Origin: Archangiaceae bacterium
Lineage (GTDB): Bacteria; Myxococcota; Myxococcia; Myxococcales; Myxococcaceae
Reading direction: 5' to 3'
Length of the DNA stretch: 64,000 nucleotides
NCBI GenBank assembly: GCA_016714225.1
Contig: JADJNS010000001.1
Span: forward strand, 124,001 to 188,000
In this document: positions 1 to 7,694 of the stretch, piece after piece
Layout of the letters: every line of letters starts with the position of its first letter
Numbering within the stretch: position 1 is the stretch's first letter
Translations under genes and position numbers: made by a program
Notes under the pieces: generated by a model
The model's input: only the letters and a program-made list of their open reading frames with translations
Told to the model about the DNA's origin: nothing
Databases searched by the model: none

Positions 1-1
1 A

Positions 2-97
2 CCCTCTGAGCTGGTGGTGCCGCCGCCGCCGGCGGTGAAGCGAATCGAAGCGCCGGCGCCGCCTGAGCCCGAGCCCGCCGAGCCGCAGGTGAAATGA
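2..97 (+). CDS. 3' end of a proline-rich protein (5' truncated by window)
   Basis: The frame starting at base 2 is open from the window edge to a TGA at 95-97. It gives about 31 C-terminal residues dominated by Pro, Glu, Ala and Val, with no recognisable domain. Codon third positions are nearly all G or C, as in the neighbouring genes. The gene lies 48 bp upstream of the sigma factor on the same strand. The main body is outside the window, so function cannot be assigned. A Pro/Glu-rich tail like this is common at the end of myxobacterial membrane or TonB-like proteins, but that is only a comparison. Confidence 0.5.
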   Translation, partial: PSELVVPPPPAVKRIEAPAPPEPEPAEPQVK

Positions 98-145
98 ACG
101 CCGTGACTTGATCGATTCTGGGGGCTGGCGAACACAGAGAACCGA

Positions 146-766
146 GTGAGCGCCGCCCTGCCCATGAGCGACCCGACCGCCCGTAAGTCCGCGGGACTGC
201 TCGAGCTCGCCGAGCGCGCGGCCCGGGGCGACACCGCCGCCACCGGCGCGCTGCTCAAGGCCCTGGCGCCGCAGATGATTCGCACCGTGCACGCGCTGCT
301 CGGCCCGACCCACGCCGACGCCGACGATGTGGTGCAACAAGCGATGATTGCGCTGGTGCAGGCGCTGCCGCAGTTCCGCGGAGAGTGCAGCCCGCAGCAC
401 TACGCCTCGCGCATCGTGGCGCGCATGGTGGTCTCGAACAAGCGCCGCTCGAATTTCCGCAACGACCGGCGCGACGACGAGACCGACGTCGACGCGGTGC
501 AGTCGGGCGCCACCTCGCAGCACGACGCGTTCGCCGCCGAGCGCCGCCGCGAATTGGTGCGCGAGCTGATGACCCACCTGCCCGAAGAGCAGGCCGAGAC
601 CTTCGCGATGCGCGTCGGCCTGGGCTTCTCGCTGCCCGAGGTCGCCGCCGCCACCGGCGTGCCGCTCAACACCGTGCGCAGCCGCGTGCGCCTGGCGAAA
701 GAGGCGCTGCGCAAGCGCATCGACGCCGACCCCGCGATGCTCGAGATGCTCGGAGGTGACGCGTGA
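146..766 (+). CDS. ECF-type RNA polymerase sigma-70 factor
   Basis: The 206-residue protein has the two-part layout of ECF sigma factors. A region 2 segment (about residues 55-105) contains the DADDVVQQAMIALVQALPQFRGE-type core-binding helix, and a region 4 helix-turn-helix lies near residues 145-195 (LPEEQAE through NTVRSRVRLAKEALR). There is no region 3, as expected for the family. The GTG at 146 is used here; ATG at 164 is an in-frame alternative that would lose only six residues. The stop overlaps the GTG of the next gene by 4 bp, and a GGAGGT Shine-Dalgarno sits inside the sigma gene's end. This is the usual sigma/anti-sigma translational coupling. The signal it responds to is unknown. 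Confidence 0.9.
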   Translation: MSAALPMSDPTARKSAGLLELAERAARGDTAATGALLKALAPQMIRTVHALLGPTHADADDVVQQAMIALVQALPQFRGECSPQHYASRIVARMVVSNKRRSNFRNDRRDDETDVDAVQSGATSQHDAFAAERRRELVRELMTHLPEEQAETFAMRVGLGFSLPEVAAATGVPLNTVRSRVRLAKEALRKRIDADPAMLEMLGGDA

Positions 767-1677
767 GCGCGCTCGACCTGCACCCCGAAGAGCTGCTCGA
801 CAAGGCCGCCGCCGGCTCGCTGTCCGACTCCGAGCGCGTGTGGCTCGACCAGCACCTCGCGCAGTGCTCGGTGTGCCGCTTCGAGCAGGCCGCGCGCGCC
901 GACTTCGCCGCCGCTGCCGCTCCGGTGGCCGACGTGCAGGTCGACGACCTGGTGGCGCGCGCGCTCGCCGGCATGCCCACCGCGGCCCCGGCCTTCACCG
1001 GCCGACGTTCGGGCTCGCTGCGCTTCGTCGCCGCCGCCGCGGTGGCGATGTTCGCCGTGGGCAGCTTCGCCGCGGTCTTCACCGGCGCGCTGCCGCGCTT
1101 CATCGAGAAGCTGGTGACGCCGGTCGCGGTGCCCGCTCCGGCTCCGACTCCGGTCAGCTCGCGCCCGGTGCAGCAGGTGGCGCCGAAGCCGGTCGAGGTC
1201 GAAGAGGTCACTCCGGCCGAGCCGATTCCCGACCCGGTCGAGCCTGCTCCGGCTCCGGCGCGGGCGGTGGTGGGGCCCAAGCGGGTGGGCCCGCACCGCG
1301 CGGCGCTCGACGCGGCCGGGCTGTTTCAGGCGGGCAACGCGGCGCGCATTCGCGGCGACCGCGCCGAGGCGGCGCTGCGCTACGGCGAGCTCTTGCGGCA
1401 GTTCTCGTCTTCCGACGAGGCGCGGCTCACCCACGCGATGTTCGGCCGCATGCTGCTCGACAGCGGCGACGTGCGCGGCGCGCTCGCGCAGCTCGACGCG
1501 TACCTCGAGCTCGGCGACCCCACCCTGCGCGAAGAGGCGATGAGCGCCCGCGCCCGCGCCCTTGCGCTGCTCGGCCGGACGGGCGAAGAGGCCGCGGCGT
1601 GGCGCGCGCTGCTCGAGCAGTACCCCGACTCGGTTCACGCAGAGCGCGCTGCAGCGCGGCTGCGCGAGCTGCGGTGA
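763..1677 (+). CDS. Zinc-finger anti-sigma factor with C-terminal tetratricopeptide-like region
   Basis: The N-terminus has the H-x3-C-x2-C arrangement of anti-sigma zinc fingers (QHLAQCSVCRF, about residues 29-39). One membrane segment follows at about 87-107 (FVAAAAVAMFAVGSFAAVF). A Pro/Val/Glu-rich periplasmic linker covers about 120-170, and helical TPR-like repeats rich in Ala and Arg continue to the C-terminus. The GTG start overlaps the sigma stop and is preceded by GGAGGT, so the two are probably co-translated. The likely role is to hold the upstream ECF sigma factor at the membrane and release it on an envelope signal. The TPR part may bind envelope partners. Function is inferred from family architecture and gene order. 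Confidence 0.8.
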   Translation: MSALDLHPEELLDKAAAGSLSDSERVWLDQHLAQCSVCRFEQAARADFAAAAAPVADVQVDDLVARALAGMPTAAPAFTGRRSGSLRFVAAAAVAMFAVGSFAAVFTGALPRFIEKLVTPVAVPAPAPTPVSSRPVQQVAPKPVEVEEVTPAEPIPDPVEPAPAPARAVVGPKRVGPHRAALDAAGLFQAGNAARIRGDRAEAALRYGELLRQFSSSDEARLTHAMFGRMLLDSGDVRGALAQLDAYLELGDPTLREEAMSARARALALLGRTGEEAAAWRALLEQYPDSVHAERAAARLRELR

Positions 1678-1693
1678 GCCCTCTCAAGACCGC

Positions 1694-1864
1694 GCACCCT
1701 GAGCGGAGCGCGAAGCGCGGAGTCGAATGGGTGCACTCCGCCTGGAACGCACTCACGTCGGCAACTGCATGCTTCAAGCAGCAGGGCGTGTGCACCTCTA
1801 CGAGGGAGTATCTGCGCCTGCGCCTTCGGCGAGCGATGGCACCCTTCGACTTCGCTCAGGGTGC
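1694..1864. repeat. Dispersed intergenic repeat, copy A, with 12-bp terminal inverted repeats
   Basis: The ends are perfect inverted repeats, GCACCCTGAGCG at 1694-1705 and CGCTCAGGGTGC at 1853-1864. The interior shares 46 of 54 bases with copy B (1730-1783 versus 5858-5911), including CATGCTTCAAGCAGCA. Both copies finish with the run CACCCTTCGACTTCGCTCAG. Its right end overlaps the ATG at 1836 that would start the downstream reading frame. It encodes no transposase and is about the size of a non-autonomous element or REP-like palindrome cluster. Confidence 0.8.
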
Positions 1865-2933
1865 TCGGCTTCTCGTGGGAGTGCTCCTCCTTCTCTGTAC
1901 CCCCGCCTTCGCCGAGAAGACGCGGGTGACGCTGGTCTCGACGGGCGACGACGCGCGCGCCGAAGTCTTTCAGGCGTCGCTCGCCGAGCTGCTCGCGCGG
2001 CTGCAGCTCACCCTCGACGTGCGCGGCCTCACCGACGGCGGCGCGCCGGCCGGTGAAGCGCTCGCCGCCGTCGACGCCGACTTCACCGAGGCCGAGGCCA
2101 TCAAGCTCACCGTCATCGACGACCTCGGCCGCACGGTGATGGTGCGACGGCTCACCCGCCCCGGCGCCAGCCCCCAGCTGCAGGCCGAGGCCGCCGCGCA
2201 CGTGGTGCAGTCGGTGATGGAAGAGCTCATCACCGCCAGCCGGTGGAAGCCGCCGGCCGTCGACCCACCTCCGCTCGCGCAGCCGCCGCTCGAAGAGGCG
2301 CCCCACGAAGCGCTCGCCGCGAAGGCCCCGACGCCCGAGCCCAAGAAGCCCGCCGGGCGCTTCGGCATCGACTTCGCGCCCTACTTCAACGCGCGCTCGT
2401 TCTTGAACGGCGCCCCCATCGTGCCCGGCGGCGGTGTGGCCGCCGCGTTCGCGCTGAAGCTGGGCCGCTTTCGCCCCACCCTCACGGTGCTCGGCGACTA
2501 CCACGCTCCCTTCAGCCACGGTGACGCGCAAATCTCGCTGAAGATAGAGACCGTCTCGCTGCGCGCGCTCGCCACCCTCGACGTGCTGGGCTCAGACGCC
2601 TTTCGCATCGACGTGGCCCTGGGCGGCGGCGCCGACCTCTTCTCGAGCGCGCCGTCGTCGGGCCAGCTGCCGCAGAGCCGCCTCGGCGGCCACCGCACCG
2701 ACGCCGACCCGGTGCTCACCGCGGCGGTGCTGGGCCACCTCGCCATCTTCGCCAGCGTCGACATCTTTCTCGGCGTCACGGTCGACTTCGACACCTGGCC
2801 GGTGCGCTACGTGGCGCGCACCCCGCTGGGCCCCGAGAAGCTCTACCAGCCGTACTTCATTCGACCCGCGGTGATGCTCGGCTTCACCTTCAACTCCCTC
2901 GGCCCCGACCCGTACTCCCGGGGTGGCTCGTGA
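1836..2933 (+). CDS. Secreted protein of unknown function, possible C-terminal beta-barrel
   Basis: From ATG 1836 the product is 365 residues, but the first 9-10 residues are encoded by the right end of repeat copy A. A GTG at 1875 (codon 14) gives a cleaner signal peptide, VGVLLLLCTPAFA followed by EKTR, and may be the true start. Neither start has a good Shine-Dalgarno. The middle is Pro/Glu/Ala-rich (residues about 140-180). The last 180 residues alternate hydrophobic and polar positions with many Gly and aromatic residues, as in outer-membrane barrels. The stop overlaps the next start (GTGA), and the gene lies downstream of the sigma/anti-sigma pair. No family is recognised. Confidence 0.7.
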   Translation: MAPFDFAQGARLLVGVLLLLCTPAFAEKTRVTLVSTGDDARAEVFQASLAELLARLQLTLDVRGLTDGGAPAGEALAAVDADFTEAEAIKLTVIDDLGRTVMVRRLTRPGASPQLQAEAAAHVVQSVMEELITASRWKPPAVDPPPLAQPPLEEAPHEALAAKAPTPEPKKPAGRFGIDFAPYFNARSFLNGAPIVPGGGVAAAFALKLGRFRPTLTVLGDYHAPFSHGDAQISLKIETVSLRALATLDVLGSDAFRIDVALGGGADLFSSAPSSGQLPQSRLGGHRTDADPVLTAAVLGHLAIFASVDIFLGVTVDFDTWPVRYVARTPLGPEKLYQPYFIRPAVMLGFTFNSLGPDPYSRGGS

Positions 2934-3235
2934 AGCGCGCCCTGCTGCTCCTGCTGCTCGCGCTGGGCTGCGGCCCTCACGACGTCGAGTCGGCGTTCTT
3001 CGACGGCGGCCGGCCACCTCCGCATGGCAAGCCGTGTGGCGACACCAGCGAGTGCGGCGCCGACGAGCTCTGCGAGAAGCACACCTGCGACGAGACCACC
3101 GGCTTCTGCGCCTCGCGAAACATGTGCATGCCGCACGGCGGCCAGGTGTGCGGCTGCGACGGCATCACGTACAGCACCGACTGCGCGCGCCGCGCGGCCG
3201 CGGTCGAGGGCTTCGTGCCCGGCCCGTGCCAGTGA
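2930..3235 (+). CDS. Kazal-type protease-inhibitor domain lipoprotein
   Basis: This 101-residue protein begins with a lipoprotein signal (KRALLLLLLALGC, Cys 14 as lipidation site). It has a Cys-rich middle and ends with a Kazal-like pattern, VCGCDGITYSTDC followed by a final C four residues from the end. Kazal domains inhibit serine proteases. In myxobacteria such domains are common on small lipoproteins, where inhibition is rarely shown. The GTG start overlaps the previous stop by 4 bp, which suggests co-translation. The domain call is good because the C-x-C-D-G-x-T-Y core is intact; the target protease is unknown. Confidence 0.75.
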   Translation: MKRALLLLLLALGCGPHDVESAFFDGGRPPPHGKPCGDTSECGADELCEKHTCDETTGFCASRNMCMPHGGQVCGCDGITYSTDCARRAAAVEGFVPGPCQ

Positions 3236-3305
3236 TCGTTTCCGGCGCGTGACGAACACCTTCCAGAGGTCACGCGGCGCCGGGCCGCACCACCCAAGGA
3301 AACCC

Positions 3306-3908
3306 ATGAATCGAAGTGCAACGTCGTTGCTGTCTCTCTGTACCGTGCTCGCGGCGTGTGATGGGTCGTCGGGCCTGCTCGACCTCACTGCCACCACCGA
3401 AGCCGCGCTCACCACCGCGCAGTGCAACTACGGCGACGCGAACGGCTGCTTCGACACCTTCAACACCTGCGTCGCTGCCGAAGGCGCCGACCTCGCCGCC
3501 TGCAACACCGCGCTCCACGCGTGCCTGCCGCCTCCTCCCTCGAGAGGCGACGGCGGCATGCCGGGCGGCTGCAACGGCGGCGGCGGGCGCCCAGGCCATG
3601 GCGGTCCGGGCGGCCCGGGCGGCCACGACGGAGGTCCGCCCGGCCCACACGACCACCACGGAGGAGCGCCCGGTCTGACCCGCGCCTGTCACGACGCGCT
3701 CGAGGCGTGCCTCGCCGCGGCGCCGGCCGACCCGCGCACCTGCTTCGACACCGAGCACCAGTGCGTGAAAGACGAGCTGGCCGCCGACTTCGCCGCCCGC
3801 TGCGACGACGCGCTCGCTGAGTGCGCCTCGGTCACCAGCGACGCGTGCACCGCCGTCACCCAGCGCTGCGCCGACGGCGTCGGGGCGATGCCTGCCACCT
3901 GCGAGTGA
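3306..3908 (+). CDS. Cys-rich lipoprotein with Gly/Pro/His linker
   Basis: The 200-residue product starts at ATG 3306, eight bases after an AAGGAA ribosome binding site. Its lipobox is LCTVLAAC, with lipidated Cys at residue 18. Two Cys-rich helical segments (about residues 38-75 and 122-195) share the spacing of C-x3-(L/F)-x2-C repeats. They flank a low-complexity linker rich in Gly, Pro, His and Asp (about 78-118). Histidine and Cys content suggest metal binding, but this is only inference. It ends just before a strong hairpin shared with the convergent bestrophin gene. No named family is recognised. Confidence 0.7.
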   Translation: MNRSATSLLSLCTVLAACDGSSGLLDLTATTEAALTTAQCNYGDANGCFDTFNTCVAAEGADLAACNTALHACLPPPPSRGDGGMPGGCNGGGGRPGHGGPGGPGGHDGGPPGPHDHHGGAPGLTRACHDALEACLAAAPADPRTCFDTEHQCVKDELAADFAARCDDALAECASVTSDACTAVTQRCADGVGAMPATCE

Positions 3909-3920
3909 GGAAAAGGGAGC

Positions 3921-3966
3921 AACGAGCGACGCGCTCCTGGGCTCCTCCCAGGGGCGCGTTCTCGTT
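3921..3966. terminator. Bidirectional hairpin terminator
   Basis: A 12-bp stem, CGCGCTCCTGGG (3930-3941) with CCCAGGGGCGCG (3947-3958), has a 5-nt loop. Outer arms AACGAG and CTCGTT extend it. It fills the gap between convergent genes ending at 3908 and 3967, with short T-rich flanks on both sides. Confidence 0.75.
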
Positions 3967-4830
3967 TCAGCCGCGAGGCATGAAGGCGCCCACGTTCACC
4001 TTGATGCCGTCGCAGATGCGGTCGAGCGGCAGGTCGTTGTCGTCTCTCTCGAAGGGGTCTTCGATTTCGACGCCAATCTCTTCGATGCCGAACATCACGT
4101 ACGAGACCACGAAGGTGACGAGCAGCGACCACACCCCGAGCTTCGCCAGCAGCGCGAAGGGCAGCGTGCCGCAGAACAGCACGATGGCGCGCCGCAGGTG
4201 CACCACGTAGGCGAACGGCAGCGGCGTCTTGTGAATGCGCTCGCAGGCGCCGATGCTGTCGACCAGCGCCTGCGCGTTGGCGTCGATGCTCGCGAACACG
4301 ATGTCGGTCAGCGCGCCGGTCTTGCGCGCCTCGTCGAGCAGCAGGGTGATGCGCTGGGCCAGCGCGAGCGGCAGGTGCTCGGCGCCCTCGACCGCCTGCT
4401 CGTCGCGCGGGTCGAGGCCCTGGGCCACGTGCGGCTGGGCGCGCAGCCGCTCTTTCGCCGCGTACGGCCAGGCCGTGACCAGCGCCAAGACGCGCCGCAC
4501 CCGCTCGGGGTCGGCGGCCAGGTGCACCGAGACCGCGCGCGCCAGGTTGCGCGAGGTGTTCACGATGGCGCCCCACAGCTTTCGCCCTTCCCACCAGCGG
4601 TCGTAGGAAGCGTTGGTGCGGAAGACGAGCAAGAGCCCGAGCGCGATGCCGACCAGGCCGTGGGCCGCCGCGCCGTCGGGGCTGGCGAACGGGTAGACCC
4701 ACTCGTGCACCACGGTGACGACGGCGGCGAAGAGCATCAAGAGGCTGACGCGGGCGAGAATCGCCTTCAGCATCGAGCCACGCACCGCGAAGAAGGTGGT
4801 GCGCCACTGGTGCGGGTCGTAGTCGATCAA
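3967..4830 (-). CDS. Bestrophin-family membrane channel
   Basis: The 287-residue protein begins with the bestrophin-type MIDYDPHQWRTTFFAVRGSM opening. It has hydrophobic segments near residues 25-48, 58-75 and in the C-terminal third (about 205-250), and an acidic ending (IEDPFERDDNDLPLD) like the calcium- or anion-gate region of the family. Bacterial bestrophins form pentameric ion channels in the inner membrane. The start codon is TTG at 4830, fixed by the conserved N-terminus. The DCC-domain gene ends 9 bp upstream on the same strand, so the two probably form one transcript. Ion selectivity cannot be read from the sequence. Confidence 0.85.
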   Translation of the reverse strand: MIDYDPHQWRTTFFAVRGSMLKAILARVSLLMLFAAVVTVVHEWVYPFASPDGAAAHGLVGIALGLLLVFRTNASYDRWWEGRKLWGAIVNTSRNLARAVSVHLAADPERVRRVLALVTAWPYAAKERLRAQPHVAQGLDPRDEQAVEGAEHLPLALAQRITLLLDEARKTGALTDIVFASIDANAQALVDSIGACERIHKTPLPFAYVVHLRRAIVLFCGTLPFALLAKLGVWSLLVTFVVSYVMFGIEEIGVEIEDPFERDDNDLPLDRICDGIKVNVGAFMPRG

Positions 4831-4839
4831 GCGAGCGCT

Positions 4840-5790
4840 TCAATACAGGAACCGCGCGCGAAGCGCCTTGGGCATCAACGGGCAGGCGTCGGTCGGCTTC
4901 TTGAAGACCCTGGCCCGATTGCTGGCGATGAAGTCGTAGACCGCGTCGAGCAGCTTCGCCGGCAGGTACGGTGCGAGGTTGCCGCCCACCGCCCACAGGC
5001 CACCGAGCTGGCGGAGCACGTGCGCCACCGCCGCGCTGCGCATGAGCACCCGCCCGTCGCCGGTCACCACGATGACGCTGTCGGGCAGCGTCTGGCGTAC
5101 CTCTTCGGTGACGCGCTGGGTGAACGTCTCGCTCTGCAGCGGCGCGAACTTGAACACCGCGTCTCGGTCTTCGCTCAGCACGAAGCGAATGAAGCGGTGA
5201 CAGAGGCCGCACGAGCCGTCGTAGAAAATCACATCGCCCTGGCTCACCGTCGGTCTCACGAAGTCGGCCTCGAAGGTCAGCAGCACCGCCAACCACCAGC
5301 CCGGCACGTCGTCCGGGCCCAGTGAGTACATGCGCGCGCCGCCCAGCAGGAGCAAGCAAAGCCACGCCAGGGGCCTCATCGCTGGCATCAGCGCCAGCAA
5401 TGGTACGAGGCCGAGCGACCAGTGCAGGCGGGCGGCGACCAGCCCGAGGCACAGCCAGAGCGGCACCCGCACCGCGTCGGGGAACCGCCAGGTGCTGCCG
5501 GGGTCGGTGTCTCCACGCATGGCGAGCGTGGCGTAGGGCTTGGGTGGCAGCGCGGCGTGCAGCGCGAGCACCAGCAGCGCGAGCAGGCGGCCGTCAGAGG
5601 GGCTGCCGGGGGTGGCGGCGCCCAGGGTGAGCGCGAGCGCGACCGCGGCGGCGCGGTGGAAGAAGCCGACGACGAAGAGCACCACCGCGACGAGACCGAG
5701 GGCCTGGTACGGCATCGGCGTCTGGGCCAGCGCGACGGCGAGCAGCAGGCCGCTGATCAGCCGAAACGCCGAGTACTGGCCTCCGGTCAT
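4840..5790 (-). CDS. DCC/DUF393 thiol-oxidoreductase-like domain fused to a multi-pass membrane domain
   Basis: The C-terminal part (about residues 185-316) carries the signature YDGSCGLCHR with the C194-G-L-C197 pair typical of DCC-family proteins, a thioredoxin-like group. The N-terminal ~180 residues hold five or six hydrophobic segments, resembling DoxX/HTTM-type modules. The fusion places a CxxC thiol centre on a membrane protein. ATG 5790 is used; GTG 5799 is three codons upstream. It lies 9 bp before the bestrophin gene, an arrangement that suggests joint function in envelope redox or ion balance. Substrate is unknown. Confidence 0.8.
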   Translation of the reverse strand: MTGGQYSAFRLISGLLLAVALAQTPMPYQALGLVAVVLFVVGFFHRAAAVALALTLGAATPGSPSDGRLLALLVLALHAALPPKPYATLAMRGDTDPGSTWRFPDAVRVPLWLCLGLVAARLHWSLGLVPLLALMPAMRPLAWLCLLLLGGARMYSLGPDDVPGWWLAVLLTFEADFVRPTVSQGDVIFYDGSCGLCHRFIRFVLSEDRDAVFKFAPLQSETFTQRVTEEVRQTLPDSVIVVTGDGRVLMRSAAVAHVLRQLGGLWAVGGNLAPYLPAKLLDAVYDFIASNRARVFKKPTDACPLMPKALRARFLY

Positions 5791-5812
5791 GGCCGCCACG
5801 CTACAGCAGGTT

Positions 5813-5990
5813 CACCCTGAGCGGAGGGGTGAGCGAAGCGAACCACGAAGTCGAAGGGGTGCACTCCAACTGGAACGCGCCCACGCCGGTGACTCCATGC
5901 TTCAAGCAGCACCGCGTCAGCCCGATACGATGGAGTATGTGCTGCTCAGCCTTCGGCGAGTGACAGCACCCTTCGACTTCGCTCAGGGTG
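5813..5990. repeat. Dispersed intergenic repeat, copy B
   Basis: Ends are CACCCTGAGCG (5813-5823) and CGCTCAGGGTG (5980-5990), a perfect 11-bp inverted pair. The inside matches copy A (1694-1864) in the same orientation, best at 5858-5911. A second nested CGAAGTCGAAGG motif near 5845-5857 mirrors the right end. It lies in a 213-bp gap between the DCC gene start and the 3' end of the barrel-like gene. Confidence 0.8.
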
Positions 5991-6012
5991 CGCGGTCTCG
6001 TCTGCCCACCCG

Positions 6013-6870
6013 CTACGGCGAGTGCACCGAGTTCCTGTCGGTGAACGCGCGCTCGGCCGGCGTGTCGACGTCGAAGCTCCACGCGGCGAGCACGTAGACG
6101 AACTGCTGCGTGAGCCCGCCGCGGTCGAGGGGCATGTCGCGCTCGTAGGCGAGGTGCACCTCGAACGGGGCCCAGTGAAAGATGAGCTCGGGGGTGAGGT
6201 CGAGCTCCGAGGGCATCATGAAGCTCACCTGCCTGTCGGTGAACATCACCGCGTCGAGGCCGATGCTGAAGAGGTCGTGAAACAGCGAGAGCTCGGCGTG
6301 CAGCCCGTAGCGCAAGAACGCGAGGCCGGTGTTGTCGGGGCGCGCCGCGTAGGTGGGGTTGAACAGAAAGCAGCCGAGCGTGGCCCAGCCGCTCACGTGC
6401 TCGCCGGCCGCGAAGATGCCGCGCACGCGCGCGTCGACGTAGGTCTGGGTGAAGGTGCCCTGGTCGACCGGGCGGTCGTGCTCGACGCGCACGCCCTCTT
6501 CCATCGAGATGGGCCCCAGGTCCTGCGTGCTGGTGACACCGGCGATGACGTCGAACTCGGTGGGCGCGAACAGCTCGGCGCCGCTGCGGGTGCGGTCGGT
6601 GAACATGTTCAGGTCGATGGGAATCGAGAGCAGCGGCCCCAAGAGGTCGACGTCGAAGTGCGCCGCGTAGCGGAACAGCGCCAGGCCGGTGTTGTCGGGC
6701 CGGGCGCCGTAGGTCGGGTTGTAGAGCGAGGCGCCGAGCATCACCGCGCCGCTGAAGTTGAACCCCTGGTACTGCGGCCCTTCGGAGTCCGAGCGGGGGC
6801 CGCCCTGCTTGTCGAGCGCGGCGGCCGGCAGCGCGGCCACCGCCACGGCGACGACCAGCGCGCGACTCAG
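6013..6870 (-). CDS. Secreted, internally duplicated beta-barrel-like protein (probable CTG start)
   Basis: The mature part has two homologous halves of about 115 residues. NPTYGARPDNTGLALFRY matches NPTYAARPDNTGLAFLRY, and SIPIDLNMFTDR matches SIGLDAVMFTDR, so a domain was duplicated in tandem. Alternating aromatic and polar residues suggest outer-membrane strands. No ATG, GTG or TTG gives a normal signal peptide; CTG at 6870 overlaps the TPR stop as CTGA and yields MSRALVVAVAVAALPAAA, a good Sec signal. GTG 6846 is the fallback and leaves only a ten-residue leader. It probably shares a transcript with the TPR gene. No family name is known to me. Confidence 0.65.
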   Translation of the reverse strand: MSRALVVAVAVAALPAAALDKQGGPRSDSEGPQYQGFNFSGAVMLGASLYNPTYGARPDNTGLALFRYAAHFDVDLLGPLLSIPIDLNMFTDRTRSGAELFAPTEFDVIAGVTSTQDLGPISMEEGVRVEHDRPVDQGTFTQTYVDARVRGIFAAGEHVSGWATLGCFLFNPTYAARPDNTGLAFLRYGLHAELSLFHDLFSIGLDAVMFTDRQVSFMMPSELDLTPELIFHWAPFEVHLAYERDMPLDRGGLTQQFVYVLAAWSFDVDTPAERAFTDRNSVHSP

Positions 6871-7175
6871 AGCTCGGCCATTCGCTGCTCGAGGTCGGCC
6901 TGCAGGCTCTGGTCGCGCTTGCCGTGCGGAGTGCCGAGCGCGCGCTCCCAGGCGGCCTTCGCCCGCAGCGCGTCTTGCGCGCCGGCGTGCGCGTCGCCCA
7001 GCGCGACCCAGGCCGCGGCGTAGTTCGGGTCGAGCGCCACCGCCTTCTCGAGCGCCAGCACGCTCTCGGGAAAGCGCTTCTCTTCCAGCAGAAACTTGCC
7101 CAACGAGAAGTGCCCCATCGGTGAGTCGGGGAACTCCTGGGTCATCTGCACGAACATCGCTTCCCGATCGGTCAT
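6867..7175 (-). CDS. Small tetratricopeptide-repeat protein
   Basis: The 102-residue product starts at ATG 7175 and contains two to three TPR units (GHFSLGKFLLEEKRFPESV, then LDPNYAAAWVALGDAH). TPR helices bind partner proteins, and no catalytic residue is visible. There is no signal peptide, so it should be cytoplasmic. Its stop TGA overlaps the CTG proposed as start of the barrel-like gene, suggesting coupling. The start lies only 27 bp from the divergent gene at 7203, so both promoters must overlap neighbouring coding DNA or be very compact. Confidence 0.75.
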   Translation of the reverse strand: MTDREAMFVQMTQEFPDSPMGHFSLGKFLLEEKRFPESVLALEKAVALDPNYAAAWVALGDAHAGAQDALRAKAAWERALGTPHGKRDQSLQADLEQRMAEL

Positions 7176-7202
7176 CGGCTGGCACAGTATCGAGGGCCCG
7201 CC

Positions 7203-7694
7203 ATGAACGCTCTCTTTCTCGCCGCCGCCGCCCTGCTCGCCGCCGACGATGCCACCTGGGAGTTCGACGCCGAGCGCGCCCACGTACAGGTGCACGGCGA
7301 AGCGAAAGACGACCTCACCAACGCCGCGCTCGGCCCGCTGAACCTCAAGCTCGACGGCGACGCCTTCGTGAAGGTCTCGGCCCACGCCAACACCGTCGGC
7401 GGAGTCACGCTCAAGGTGCAGGACTACAACGACGAGAAGTCGTCGTGCGACCTCTACGCCACCAGGAAGGGCGACCTGCTCGAGTTCTCAGACACCCGCT
7501 GCTCGTTTCCCGCCTTCAACGGCGGCGCGCGCACCACCGCCACCTGCCGCAAGATTTCGGGCACCGCGAAGCGGCTCAAGCGCGGCATCGCGCTCGAGGC
7601 GAGCTCGACCGACTGCACCGCCCAGGTGATGGGCGTGAGCCTGGCCGGCCGCGTGACCGTCAAGCCGCTCGCCGAGGACAAGGAGAAGAAGTGA
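7203..7694 (+). CDS. Secreted protein of unknown function
   Basis: The 163-residue product has a short signal-like leader (NALFLAAAALLA followed by ADDATW) and a Lys-rich end (EDKEKK). The mature part has four or five Cys (residues about 83, 100, 118, 140), consistent with disulfides after export, and alternating strands. No family is recognised. Its TGA overlaps the GTG of proA (GTGA), so it is probably the first gene of the proA-rsfS-rlmH transcript. That linkage to housekeeping genes is unusual but may only reflect compact packing. Confidence 0.65.
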   Translation: MNALFLAAAALLAADDATWEFDAERAHVQVHGEAKDDLTNAALGPLNLKLDGDAFVKVSAHANTVGGVTLKVQDYNDEKSSCDLYATRKGDLLEFSDTRCSFPAFNGGARTTATCRKISGTAKRLKRGIALEASSTDCTAQVMGVSLAGRVTVKPLAEDKEKK

